Shown: one piece after another, positions 29,419-39,911 of the stretch | Layout: each line of letters opens with the position of its first letter | Position numbering within the stretch: position 1 is the first letter of the stretch | The notes under the pieces: generated by a model | Database searches by the model: none | Told to the model about the DNA's origin: nothing | What the model saw: the letters and a program-made list of their open reading frames with translations, nothing else | Program-made: the position numbers and the translations under genes | Assembly (NCBI RefSeq): GCF_025950525.1 | Contig: NZ_JAPDGS010000003.1 | Span: 434,001-498,000, forward strand | DNA from: Stagnihabitans lacustris | GTDB taxonomy: Bacteria; Pseudomonadota; Alphaproteobacteria; Rhodobacterales; Rhodobacteraceae | Direction: 5' to 3' | Length of the DNA stretch: 64,000 nt

Positions 29419-30168
29419 CTAGTTGCGCGCAAGAAATGGCGTCACGGCTACGATCTCTGCCTCGAGCCAGGTGAGGAATTCCGGGCCAGCCAGCTTGAGA
29501 ACTTCGGCCCGCAGCAGCGGGTCTTCCGTCACAGCCTTTACCGCCGCCACGAATTCCTTGCGGTAGGCGGCCAGTTCATCGAAAGCCCAAGAGCGAATGG
29601 CGGAATTGTTGGGCAAGCGGATTGGCGTTTGTCTTTCCACGAGCCGCGGCCAAGGGCTACGTTCCGTCTCTGATGCCGACGCCTCTTCCATCCTCGCCAA
29701 TACCTCGCTGTATATTTGGCGAAAGCGCAAACTACCCTTTAACCTTCTTTCGATGTCGGCCGATTGCCGGGCTACCCTAAAGGTTGCTTCGACATGTGAT
29801 CGCTGATCCTGAAATTGGGCAGAGAAGCTGACCTTAGCCTTGGCCTCCTGCATCGCCGCCTCAACGGCCTCTGCCCCGCTTTCGATCACCGATACGAAGG
29901 CGGCCAATCCAGCTGCGGGCGTTGCGCGCTCGGCCTTGAGCGAGAGCGCCACAGGTTCAGCCTCTGCGACGGTTTCTTTTGGCAGCATCAAGCCCACAGG
30001 AATCCAGATCGTCGCCAGTTGCAAAAGGACCAGCGGGCCGAAATACAGCATCGCCAGCGTCCAAAGTGTCCAGAGGATAGCCACGATCGAAAGGGCTGTG
30101 GTCGAAAACAGCCGCGCAATGACCAAAGTGGCAAGGATCAAGAGCTGCCAGCCGAGAATGAGTTCCAT
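29419..30168 (-). CDS. Membrane-anchored unknown protein, paralogue of the DarT-like protein
   Basis: A 249-residue protein with two N-terminal membrane segments in MELILGWQLLILATLVIARL and the next 35 residues, then a soluble helical domain with coiled-coil potential. The sequence aligns by eye with the first 260 residues of the 33035-34354 protein: shared MELxxxWQLxIL start, a F-AQF-QR block, and the ending LLRAEVLKLAGPEFLTWLE versus LLKICGTGFLIWLE. The start at 30168 was chosen because the paralogue begins at the same MEL. It lies divergent from the DUF262 gene. Function is unknown; a membrane tether or sensor for an effector is plausible. Confidence 0.7.
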   Translation of the reverse strand: MELILGWQLLILATLVIARLFSTTALSIVAILWTLWTLAMLYFGPLVLLQLATIWIPVGLMLPKETVAEAEPVALSLKAERATPAAGLAAFVSVIESGAEAVEAAMQEAKAKVSFSAQFQDQRSHVEATFRVARQSADIERRLKGSLRFRQIYSEVLARMEEASASETERSPWPRLVERQTPIRLPNNSAIRSWAFDELAAYRKEFVAAVKAVTEDPLLRAEVLKLAGPEFLTWLEAEIVAVTPFLARN

Positions 30169-30347
30169 GGGTAAAAACCTGAAAGAAAGAGCCATTGCCT
30201 CCTTCGGTTGCAATCCAACCGAAATCAGGCGCTTGCATGGCGTTTCAGCAGAGCGCCACGGAAAGTGCAAGCGCACGCCTTGAGGATTGAAGGATTGCGT
30301 CTTCGCATGTTAGCCAAGTCGCACCCTTGTCATTCCCGAGATTTCAG

Positions 30348-32243
30348 ATGCCCGTTGCCACGTTCAAGACCAATCCCATCGCCCTCGAAGAACTGCTGAA
30401 ATCCTGTGGCGCGGGCAAGATCCAGTTGCCCGATTTCCAACGCAGCTGGGTTTGGGACGAGGATCGGATCAAGGGCCTGATCGCCTCGATCTCGCAGGCC
30501 TTCCCGGTTGGCGCCTTGATGACATTGGACGTCAAGGCGGGCACGGGAACAGGCTTTGCCCGCCGCCCGGTCCAGGGCGCGGCGCCCGAGGCTGCCAGTT
30601 TCACGCCCGAACAGCTGCTCCTTGATGGCCAACAGCGGATGACCTCGATCTACCAAACTTGCCTGCGGGGCGAGGTCGTGCGCACCGTCACCGCTCGGCA
30701 AAAGCTGGTGGATCGGTGGTTCTACCTGGATATCCGCAAATGCCTTGACCCGGCAGCCGACCGCGTGGAAGCGGTGGTCTCGGTGCCTGCCGACCGCAAG
30801 ATCAAGGCTGATTTCGACAAGGTCACCAAGCTGGACCTGTCCTCGCCCGCGCTGGAATACGAACAGCTGATGTTTCCGCTGAACCAGGTCTTCGACTGGG
30901 ACAACTGGCAAGACGGTTTCGACATGCACTGGCTGGGCAAGGGCGACACGGCAACCCGAACCCTGTTCCGGACCTTCAAGAACGAGATCCTGCAAAGCTT
31001 CAAGGCCTATCAGGTGCCGGTCATCACGCTGGGGGCCGATACGACCCACGAGGCGGTCTGCCTCGTCTTCGAGAAGGTCAATACCGGTGGCAAGCCGCTG
31101 GATGCCTTCGAGCTGGTGACGGCAATCTATGCCGCCAAAGGGCATCGGCTGCGCGACGACTGGTTGGGGGCGTCCGGCGCGCCGGGGATGCAGACCCGGC
31201 TTGCCACCTTTGGTCATGCCGCCGGTCAGAAGTTCGGTGTGCTGGAAAAGCTTGCACCCACCGATGTCTTGCAGGCCATTGCTCTCCTGCACTCGGCTTG
31301 CGAACGTCAGAAGGCCGAAGCTCAGGACAAGACGGACAAGGATTTGCCGCCGGTCCGCGCCACGCGAGCTTCGCTTCTGGAATTGCCGCTCGACGCCTAT
31401 CTGACCTGGCGTGACCCGGTCGAAAAGGGCTTCGAGGCCGCGGCCCGCTTCCTGCGCGAACACCACATTTACCGCGTTCTTGACCTGCCCTATCAGGGCC
31501 AACTGGTTCCCATGGCCGCCATCTTCGCCACTCTGGGCGATAAGGCCGAACACACTACGGTGCGCGAACGTCTTGCCCGCTGGTTCTGGTGCGGCATCTT
31601 TGGCGAGCTTTATGGCTCTGCCATCGAGACCCGCTTTGCCAAGGACCTGATGGAGGTGCCCGCCTGGGCGCTGGGCCAAGGGCCGGAGCCCGCCACGATT
31701 TTCGACGGACGCTTCCGCCCCGACCGCCTGCAAACCATGCGCTCCCGTCTGTCGGCCGCCTACAAGGGGATCCACGCCCTCTTGATGGGGGCAAATGCCC
31801 GCGATTTCCGGACCGGCAAGACCTTTGAAGCCGCCAGCTTCTTTGACGACAATGTCGACATCCACCACATCTTCCCCCAGGCCTGGTGCAAGAAAACGGG
31901 GCTCCCCGAAGCGATTTATGACAGCGTCATCAACAAGACGCCGCTGACCGCCCGGACCAACCGGATCATCGGCGGTCATGCGCCCTCGACCTACCTGCGG
32001 CGTTTGGAAAGCGGCAAAGCCGAGGACGAGGCGGGGCCGGCGCTGGATATCGCACCCGAGGTGCTGGACTCCTATCTGCAAAGCCACCTGATCGCCCCTG
32101 GTATGCTGCGCGCCGATGCCTTCGACGCTTTCATGGCCGATCGCGAACGCCAGCTTCTGGGTCTGATCCAGAAAGCCACCGGCCATCAGATCCTGCAAAT
32201 TGCCCCGGAAGAGGGTGAGGAGGCCGACGCCGAAGCCAGCTGA
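30348..32243 (+). CDS. DUF262/HNH protein, single-chain GmrSD-like restriction factor
   Basis: A 631-residue protein. The N-terminal DUF262 (ParB-like) domain has IQLPDFQRSWVWDEDRIKGL and the hallmark LLDGQQRMTSIYQ (about residue 90), the nucleotide-hydrolysing DGQQR motif of GmrS. The C-terminal part is a His-Me-finger nuclease of the DUF1524 kind, with DDNVDIHHIFPQAWC (about 505) followed by NKTPLTARTNRIIGG. GmrSD enzymes are type IV restriction systems that cut modified phage DNA. ATG 30348 gives a natural start; a TTG 21 bases earlier is possible. It is transcribed divergently from the membrane protein and away from cassette B. Confidence 0.85.
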   Translation: MPVATFKTNPIALEELLKSCGAGKIQLPDFQRSWVWDEDRIKGLIASISQAFPVGALMTLDVKAGTGTGFARRPVQGAAPEAASFTPEQLLLDGQQRMTSIYQTCLRGEVVRTVTARQKLVDRWFYLDIRKCLDPAADRVEAVVSVPADRKIKADFDKVTKLDLSSPALEYEQLMFPLNQVFDWDNWQDGFDMHWLGKGDTATRTLFRTFKNEILQSFKAYQVPVITLGADTTHEAVCLVFEKVNTGGKPLDAFELVTAIYAAKGHRLRDDWLGASGAPGMQTRLATFGHAAGQKFGVLEKLAPTDVLQAIALLHSACERQKAEAQDKTDKDLPPVRATRASLLELPLDAYLTWRDPVEKGFEAAARFLREHHIYRVLDLPYQGQLVPMAAIFATLGDKAEHTTVRERLARWFWCGIFGELYGSAIETRFAKDLMEVPAWALGQGPEPATIFDGRFRPDRLQTMRSRLSAAYKGIHALLMGANARDFRTGKTFEAASFFDDNVDIHHIFPQAWCKKTGLPEAIYDSVINKTPLTARTNRIIGGHAPSTYLRRLESGKAEDEAGPALDIAPEVLDSYLQSHLIAPGMLRADAFDAFMADRERQLLGLIQKATGHQILQIAPEEGEEADAEAS

Positions 32244-33034
32244 AGCCCGCGTTGTCTGGCAGCCAAGGCGCCCGGGCTGGCCACGGACTGCAAGCCTGGC
32301 GTGGGCTGATCAGAACGCCTGGATCGACCAAGGCTTGGGCCCGGCTCGCGCTGCCGCGTCGGATGGGCTGTTTGCCGGTGCGCTGATGGACCTCGGCGCT
32401 GCTTTCCACGGCCGCAATTTCGATGCGCCACGGCGAGGCGCCCCCTTTTGCAAGCCAGCATGCGGCAGGCTGCCTTGATCTCGGAACCCGTCGGTCAGGC
32501 GGGAAGGACTGCATTTGCGCCCCCTGTTCGGCCCCCCGCGCTTTGCTGTTGGGGAAAAAGGCGCCAGAGGTCGCTGGTCAACTGCTTTTGAATGTTGATG
32601 GTGTCATTCGGTGTCCAGATGTTCAGGAATGCGTCCTGCGCTTGGAGATTGCCGGACCTTACGCCAATATCGCTGCCCGATCCTCATCCGATATTGCCCG
32701 CATCAGGCGAAAGATCGCGCCCAGACCTTTGGGCAGCGTGCAGCCCTTCGGGTGCCAGGCCGAGCGCATCAGGCGGTTTATGCGCCGCCTCTGCCAAAGT
32801 CAGATGCGCCGCCCCGACTTCGAAATCACCTGGATGTCTTGAGAAACAGGGGGCACTTCATGGCTGCGTCCACCCCCAAATGGCAGGAAACACCCCGGCC
32901 CCTCGACGGCTCTTTGCCGTGGGAAGCCTGTTCAGGCAAACGCCCCGGCCGCGCCCAAATGGACCGGCTCACCAGCATCACCAAGGGCGCGTGCTGCAAA
33001 GCAGGGGCCCTGGTCGTTTCGTGCGGCTTGATGG
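32244..33034. other. Gene-free stretch with a possible attR remnant
   Basis: About 790 bases without a convincing gene on either strand: the open frames lack family similarity and good starts, and several have implausible composition. It may hold decayed mobile-element sequence. The 13-base tRNA-Lys end repeat is at 32962-32974. Confidence 0.4.
32962..32974 (+). repeat. Copy of the tRNA-Lys(TTT) 3' end (possible attR)
   Basis: GACCGGCTCACCA, identical and in the same orientation to 9483-9495. The two copies bracket 23.5 kb containing both defence cassettes, the HNH gene and the DUF262 gene. Confidence 0.4.
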
Positions 33035-34354
33035 TCAGCGTTGTGCGGGGCCGAACAGGCCGCTGTTGGGGCCGCAGGCAAAGGCCTCTCGGGCGGCCAG
33101 AAGCGATTGGTGGGCGCGCAGGGCCTCGGGGGTCTCGAAGGCCAGGGTCTCGATCAGGTCGGGGGGGATTCGGCCAGCCACAAGAACCTGGGCGCGCAGG
33201 TCGGTCGGGTCGCATTGGGTCAAGTGGGTGGGCCGGTCCGGGCCGGCAAACAGCGCCTGCAACGCCTCGGGATCGGGGCTGGCGGGGTGGCCCGGGTTCG
33301 CAAAGAGACAGTCTTCGGTCCAAAGGATGTGGCGCGCGAGGATCAGCACCACCCAAGGCTCTCCGGGCGTCTGGCTGCGGGCCAGGCGGAAGGCGCAGTC
33401 GTCGGGAAAGGTGATCGAGGTCGCGATCCGCTCGCCCGCCTCGGGCAATATCCCGTCGCGCAAGATCGCGGGCAGGTTGCGGACCGGGGTCACGTGAGCC
33501 AGATGCGGGATCACGCGGGCAATCGCGATCCGTCGCAGCGCAGCGGCGCGCGTCAGGTCGGCTGGGGGGCGCTGCGTGGCAGGGCGGGTCAGGATCGGAT
33601 TGGGCGCGATTTCGATCCGGCGTTGGATGATACGGATGGCCGGCGCGGGCTTGGCGATGCCCAGAAAGCCGCGCGTGCGGTCGGTTTCCTGCTCCAGCCA
33701 GATCAAAAAGCCGGTGCCGCAGATTTTCAGCAGGCCGGTCATCAAGAGATGGTCGCGATCCAGACGCGCGCGGATTTCCGTCAGCGCGTTCAGATGGTTG
33801 CGCAGCCAGTCTTGCGCCCAGACCCGGTCGGCAGGCCATGTCAGCCGCGCAGGCCCCGGCGGCAACAGCGTCGCTTGGGCGGCCTCGGCGCCGCGCACCC
33901 ATTCGGCCTTGAGCCGCTCCAGCATGGCGCGCAGGTCGGGCCCGTCCTTTTCGCTTTGCAGCCGGGCGCCAGCCTCGGCCATGGCCAGATGCGCCCGCAG
34001 CGCCGCGCGTTGCGGGGCAAATTGCGCCTCGAAGGCGGCACGGCTGCGGTCGGGCTCGGGCGCACCACCGCGGTCAGGATGCGGCAACCCGGTCACAGAG
34101 AGGTCGCGCAGGGCACCCGCGCCCGAGGGCGTCGCGGTTTGCGCCGCGATATGCGGCCAGACTACAGGTTTTGCATCCTGCAAGAGAATCAGCAGGATCG
34201 TGCCCAGTTGGATCACCTGCACCTCGGGCGGGGCGGTCAGCACCGACCAAAGCGCCCAGGCGCCAGCAAGACCCGAAAGCGCAAGCGGAGAACTCCGGCG
34301 CGCCGCCGTCAGGGTCAGAAGGATGAAAAGCTGCCAAGCCGCGACCAGTTCCAT
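33035..34354 (-). CDS. Membrane-anchored protein with DarT-like (DUF4433) C-terminus
   Basis: A 439-residue protein. Two membrane segments lie within residues 1-55, then a helical linker homologous to the 29419-30168 protein. From about residue 286 it resembles DarT-family ADP-ribosyltransferases: HVTPVRNLPAILRDGIL, a WVVLILARHILW strand, CLFANPGHPAS and RAQVLVAGRIPPDLIE near 385. DarT toxins modify thymidine in DNA and have Glu in AE-LV; here the residue is Gln (codon CAG), which would be expected to abolish or alter activity. No DarG antitoxin is adjacent. The start at 34354 aligns with the paralogue. The domain call rests on motif reading. Confidence 0.6.
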   Translation of the reverse strand: MELVAAWQLFILLTLTAARRSSPLALSGLAGAWALWSVLTAPPEVQVIQLGTILLILLQDAKPVVWPHIAAQTATPSGAGALRDLSVTGLPHPDRGGAPEPDRSRAAFEAQFAPQRAALRAHLAMAEAGARLQSEKDGPDLRAMLERLKAEWVRGAEAAQATLLPPGPARLTWPADRVWAQDWLRNHLNALTEIRARLDRDHLLMTGLLKICGTGFLIWLEQETDRTRGFLGIAKPAPAIRIIQRRIEIAPNPILTRPATQRPPADLTRAAALRRIAIARVIPHLAHVTPVRNLPAILRDGILPEAGERIATSITFPDDCAFRLARSQTPGEPWVVLILARHILWTEDCLFANPGHPASPDPEALQALFAGPDRPTHLTQCDPTDLRAQVLVAGRIPPDLIETLAFETPEALRAHQSLLAAREAFACGPNSGLFGPAQR

Positions 34355-34442
34355 GGCGTCTTTCTCTGCAGGGTTATTCTGCAAATTCTGGCAGGGAACT
34401 TGGTCAAAATTCGGGCAAAGCGGCAGCGATTTTCAAGCAGGC

Positions 34443-36437
34443 CTAGCCGCCTGCCCGTCGTTTGCGCCGCGCGGGCCGGTCCTCGGCGTCGTCGGGCCGG
34501 TCGGGGCGCAGCAGGCGGGACACTTTGCCCTCTGCCACCCAAAGCCGCAACGCGCCCGCCGCCACCGGCCTTGGCCGCTTTTCCACCCGTTTCAACCTGA
34601 TCGCCGCCGCCAGCAGCAAGAGCCCGACGCTAAGCCCCAGCCAGCCGGGGGCCGCGGCATAACGTGGCTCCCACCGGGGGGCGAAGGCCGCCTTGAACTG
34701 GAACAGCCCGCGCGCCTTGGCGCTGAGCGGGCGCAGGCGCCGCCCCAGCGCGCCCTTGACGCCGAACCCTTCGCAGGGAACGGCGGCGAGGCTGAGGCGC
34801 GCGGCACCGGCCCGGCGCGCGGCCTCGATCGCGGTCTGGACGATCAGGTAAAGCGTGCCATCGGGCGTGTCCTGGCCAAAGCGGATCAGGTCCAACACCC
34901 AATCTTCGGCGGTGACGTGGAACGTCGCAAAGGCCAAAAGCCGCCCTTGGGTGTCATGGGCCAGGAAAACCCTTTGCCCGGCCACATATTCCGCGCCCCA
35001 GCGCCCCGTCGTCAGCCCGCGTTCGCCGCCGTGTCGGCGCGCCCAATCCTCGGCCACCCCCTGCATCTCGTCCAGCGGTAGGGCGCCGCCGTCGCGCACC
35101 ACGACCCCCGCCTTGACCGCATGACGCAGCTTCCGCCGCAGGCTGGCGTGGCGCGGCCCCTCGGTCGAATGGGACTTGGGGTCGATCACCGCCTCCAGGG
35201 CGATGCGCAACAGGGCAAAGCGCCGCCGCCGCGCCTCGGTCGCCTGGCGCGGCCCGATCTTGTAGAACAGCGGCACCCGCCCCTCAGCACGGCAGAGGTC
35301 CAAAGCTGGGTCCAGACTGCGCCGATGCCAGCCCTTGGGGGCAGAAGGCTCCCCCACCAGGACCCGCGCGCGGCCCAGCACGGTCATGGCCCAGACCTGG
35401 CCGCGGTCGTCGCGCCGCAAGTCCAGATCGCCTTGACGCGCCAAAAGCACCTCGGCCCGGTCATGGCTGGCCAGCAGGGCCTGGGGGGCCACGGGCTCCA
35501 TCGGGAGGGGGATCGGCGGCCGCAAGAGGCGATGGCCGACGATAATCCACAGGCCCGACAAAAGCGCGGGCACCACATAGGCCACGCCGCGAAAGGCCAA
35601 AAGGCCGGCCACCAGCGCCGCAGGGGCGATATCGGGCATCTGAAGCAGAACCAGCGCCTCGAAGGGGCCGGTGCCGGCGGGACTGCCCGACATCAGCCCG
35701 AAGGTCAGCGCCAGGGTGAAAGAGACCACGACCGAGACCCAGTCCATCCCATGCCCCGGCGGCAACAGGACCCAAAAGGCAAAGGACAGGCCCATCAGGT
35801 CCAGCCCGACCCAGAACAGCAGCGCCAGCATCGCCGCCGCCCGCGGCAATTCGATCCCGCGCCAGCCGATATCGCCCCAAAGGCTGCGCGCGGCAATGGC
35901 GCCCAGCACGCCCGCCGCTGCCAGCCCGGCCAAGGCCGACCCGTTCAGCCCCAGAAAGACCAGCGCCAACATGGCCGCGCCGCTGAAGAACCCGACCGTC
36001 GTCGCCGCCGAGACCATGAAACTTTGTCGCAGCCCCAGTTCGGGCAAAAGTCGCGCGCGGATCATCGCGCCGACCACCGGGCCAAAGCCCACGCATTGCG
36101 AGACCCCTGCCGTCGCCATGGCCGCTGTCATCAGGTGGCGCCGGTCCAACGCGATGCCGAAATGGCGCAGAATCACCCGCTCTTGCCGGCCAACTGCCAG
36201 AAAAGCCACGAAAACCGCCGCGATGCCGAAAGCCCATTGCACCGGCCGCACCGCCGCAAAGCTTTGCGCGATGGCATCGGCATCAAAGGGCCCGAGCCGC
36301 GTGGCCAGGAACCACAGGCACAGTGCCACGGTCGCCAAAGTGGCGCCAAGCCGCAGCGCCAGATGCCACAGCCTTGGGGCCGGATCGGGGGAATGGGGGC
36401 GCAGGGGGTGACTCCTTCTTTGTGCCCATGCCATCAT
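34443..36437 (-). CDS. mprF: MprF-like lysyl/aminoacyl-phosphatidylglycerol synthase with flippase part
   Basis: A 664-residue protein. The N-terminal 340 residues have about eight membrane helices of the UPF0104 flippase kind (GRQERVILRHFGIALDRRHL, then MSGSPAGTGPFEALVLLQMP). The C-terminal 320 residues are the DUF2156 catalytic domain, with FYKIGPRQATEARRRRF, an SLRRKLRHAVKAGV block and VLDLIRFGQDTPDGTLYLIV. MprF transfers an amino acid from aminoacyl-tRNA to phosphatidylglycerol and flips the product, lowering surface negative charge and resistance to cationic peptides. It is about 180 residues shorter than typical full MprF. The ATG start has a weak ribosome site. Divergent from the LLM oxidoreductase gene. 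Confidence 0.82.
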   Translation of the reverse strand: MMAWAQRRSHPLRPHSPDPAPRLWHLALRLGATLATVALCLWFLATRLGPFDADAIAQSFAAVRPVQWAFGIAAVFVAFLAVGRQERVILRHFGIALDRRHLMTAAMATAGVSQCVGFGPVVGAMIRARLLPELGLRQSFMVSAATTVGFFSGAAMLALVFLGLNGSALAGLAAAGVLGAIAARSLWGDIGWRGIELPRAAAMLALLFWVGLDLMGLSFAFWVLLPPGHGMDWVSVVVSFTLALTFGLMSGSPAGTGPFEALVLLQMPDIAPAALVAGLLAFRGVAYVVPALLSGLWIIVGHRLLRPPIPLPMEPVAPQALLASHDRAEVLLARQGDLDLRRDDRGQVWAMTVLGRARVLVGEPSAPKGWHRRSLDPALDLCRAEGRVPLFYKIGPRQATEARRRRFALLRIALEAVIDPKSHSTEGPRHASLRRKLRHAVKAGVVVRDGGALPLDEMQGVAEDWARRHGGERGLTTGRWGAEYVAGQRVFLAHDTQGRLLAFATFHVTAEDWVLDLIRFGQDTPDGTLYLIVQTAIEAARRAGAARLSLAAVPCEGFGVKGALGRRLRPLSAKARGLFQFKAAFAPRWEPRYAAAPGWLGLSVGLLLLAAAIRLKRVEKRPRPVAAGALRLWVAEGKVSRLLRPDRPDDAEDRPARRKRRAGG

Positions 36438-36596
36438 GGTTTTGCTAAGATTTCGAAAAGATTTGCCCCCGGATCGCCGTTGGATTGCCCCCGGATTGCC
36501 CCCGGGCCCCGCTTTGCGCATCCCTGCAGGGGGCCTCTGCGCCCCTGCATCTTTCCCCGCGCCAATTTTGCCGCCATATCTGCACCAAAGGAGAAC

Positions 36597-37628
36597 ATGA
36601 TGGTCGAACTTGGCGTTGATACTTTCGGGGATATCTCTCGGGATCAGACGGGGGCCCTGAAACCCGCCCATCAGGTCTTGCGCGACGTGGTCGAAGAGGC
36701 CGTGGTCGCCGATCAATCCGGCATTGATTTCATAGGCTTGGGCGAACATCACCGCACCGACTTCGCCATTTCTGCCCCCGAGATCGTCTTGGCCGCCATC
36801 GCCGGTCGCACCGCGCGCATCCGGCTGGGGACCGCAGTCACCGTCCTGTCGACCGACGACCCGGTCCGCGCCTTTCAGCGTTTTTCGACGCTGGATGCCG
36901 TTTCGAACGGTCGCGCCGAGGCCATCGTGGGCCGCGGCTCCTTTACCGAAAGCTATCCTTTGTTCGGGTTCGAACTGGAGGACTACGACCAGCTGTTCGA
37001 AGAGCGCCTCGACCTTTTCGCCAAGCTTGTGCGGCAAGAGGAAGTCACCTGGGAGGGTCAGACCCGCAGCGGTCTGACCCAGGCGCGCGTCCAGCCGCCC
37101 CTGGGTCCCAAGGGGATGCCGGTCTGGGTCGGTGTCGGCGGTTCTCCGGAATCGGTGGTGCGCGTGGTGCGCCATGACCTGCAGCTGATGTTGGCGATCA
37201 TCGGCGGCGACCCGCGCCGCTTTGCCCCCTATGTCGACCTTTACAACCGCGCCTGCGTGCAGCTGAACCGCGAAAAGCGCCCGGTGGGGGTCCATTCCCC
37301 CGGTTTCGTTGCCGCAACTGACGAGGCCGCGCGTGAGCTTGCCTGGCCCGCCTATCAAGAGATGTTCGGCCGTCTTGGACGCGAGCGCGGCTGGCCGCCC
37401 ACGACGAAAGCGCGCTTCATCGACGAGGTCGAGAACGGCTCTTTGTATATCGGCGCGCCAGAAACCGTGGCGCAAAAGATCGCCGCGACCGTCCGGGACC
37501 TGGGGTTGCAGCGTTTCGACATGAAATACACGACGGGGCCGATCCCGCATGGCGCCCTGGTGGATTGCTTGGCGCTTTATGGGGAAAAGGTGATCCCGCG
37601 CGTGCGCGAGATTCTGGGTCAGGCGTAA
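36597..37628 (+). CDS. LLM-class flavin-dependent oxidoreductase
   Basis: A 343-residue luciferase-like monooxygenase-fold protein. It has the family blocks FIGLGEHHRTDFAISAPEI (about 50), TARIRLGTAVTVLS, the FMN-site RAEAIVGRGSFTESYPLFG and the late MPVWVGVGGSPESVVR. Such enzymes use reduced FMN and oxygen; the substrate is not evident. The start is placed at 36597, with AGGAGA six bases ahead; a second ATG follows immediately. Transcribed divergently from the mprF-like gene. Confidence 0.88.
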   Translation: MMVELGVDTFGDISRDQTGALKPAHQVLRDVVEEAVVADQSGIDFIGLGEHHRTDFAISAPEIVLAAIAGRTARIRLGTAVTVLSTDDPVRAFQRFSTLDAVSNGRAEAIVGRGSFTESYPLFGFELEDYDQLFEERLDLFAKLVRQEEVTWEGQTRSGLTQARVQPPLGPKGMPVWVGVGGSPESVVRVVRHDLQLMLAIIGGDPRRFAPYVDLYNRACVQLNREKRPVGVHSPGFVAATDEAARELAWPAYQEMFGRLGRERGWPPTTKARFIDEVENGSLYIGAPETVAQKIAATVRDLGLQRFDMKYTTGPIPHGALVDCLALYGEKVIPRVREILGQA

Positions 37629-37680
37629 GAGCCTTCGGCAAGGCCCGAGAGCCTTCGGCAAGGCTGACCCTTGCCGAGGC
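37629..37680. repeat. Duplicated GAGCCTTCGGCAAGGC and hairpin after the LLM gene
   Basis: GAGCCTTCGGCAAGGC occurs at 37629-37644 and 37649-37664; the second copy can pair with CCTTGCCGA just downstream. It may act as a weak terminator for the LLM gene, though no T-run follows. Confidence 0.45.
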
Positions 37681-37728
37681 CTTGCCAAAATTCTTCGCTT
37701 TGTTGGACCAGCGGAAAGGTTCTGTTAA

Positions 37729-39902
<2,174 letters not shown>

Positions 39903-39911
39903 GGTGTCCCA

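Noticed and set aside
32140-32520. Possible transposase-like reading on the minus strand downstream of the DUF262 gene
   Set aside because: No start, catalytic triad or inverted repeat could be found; similarity was too weak to call.
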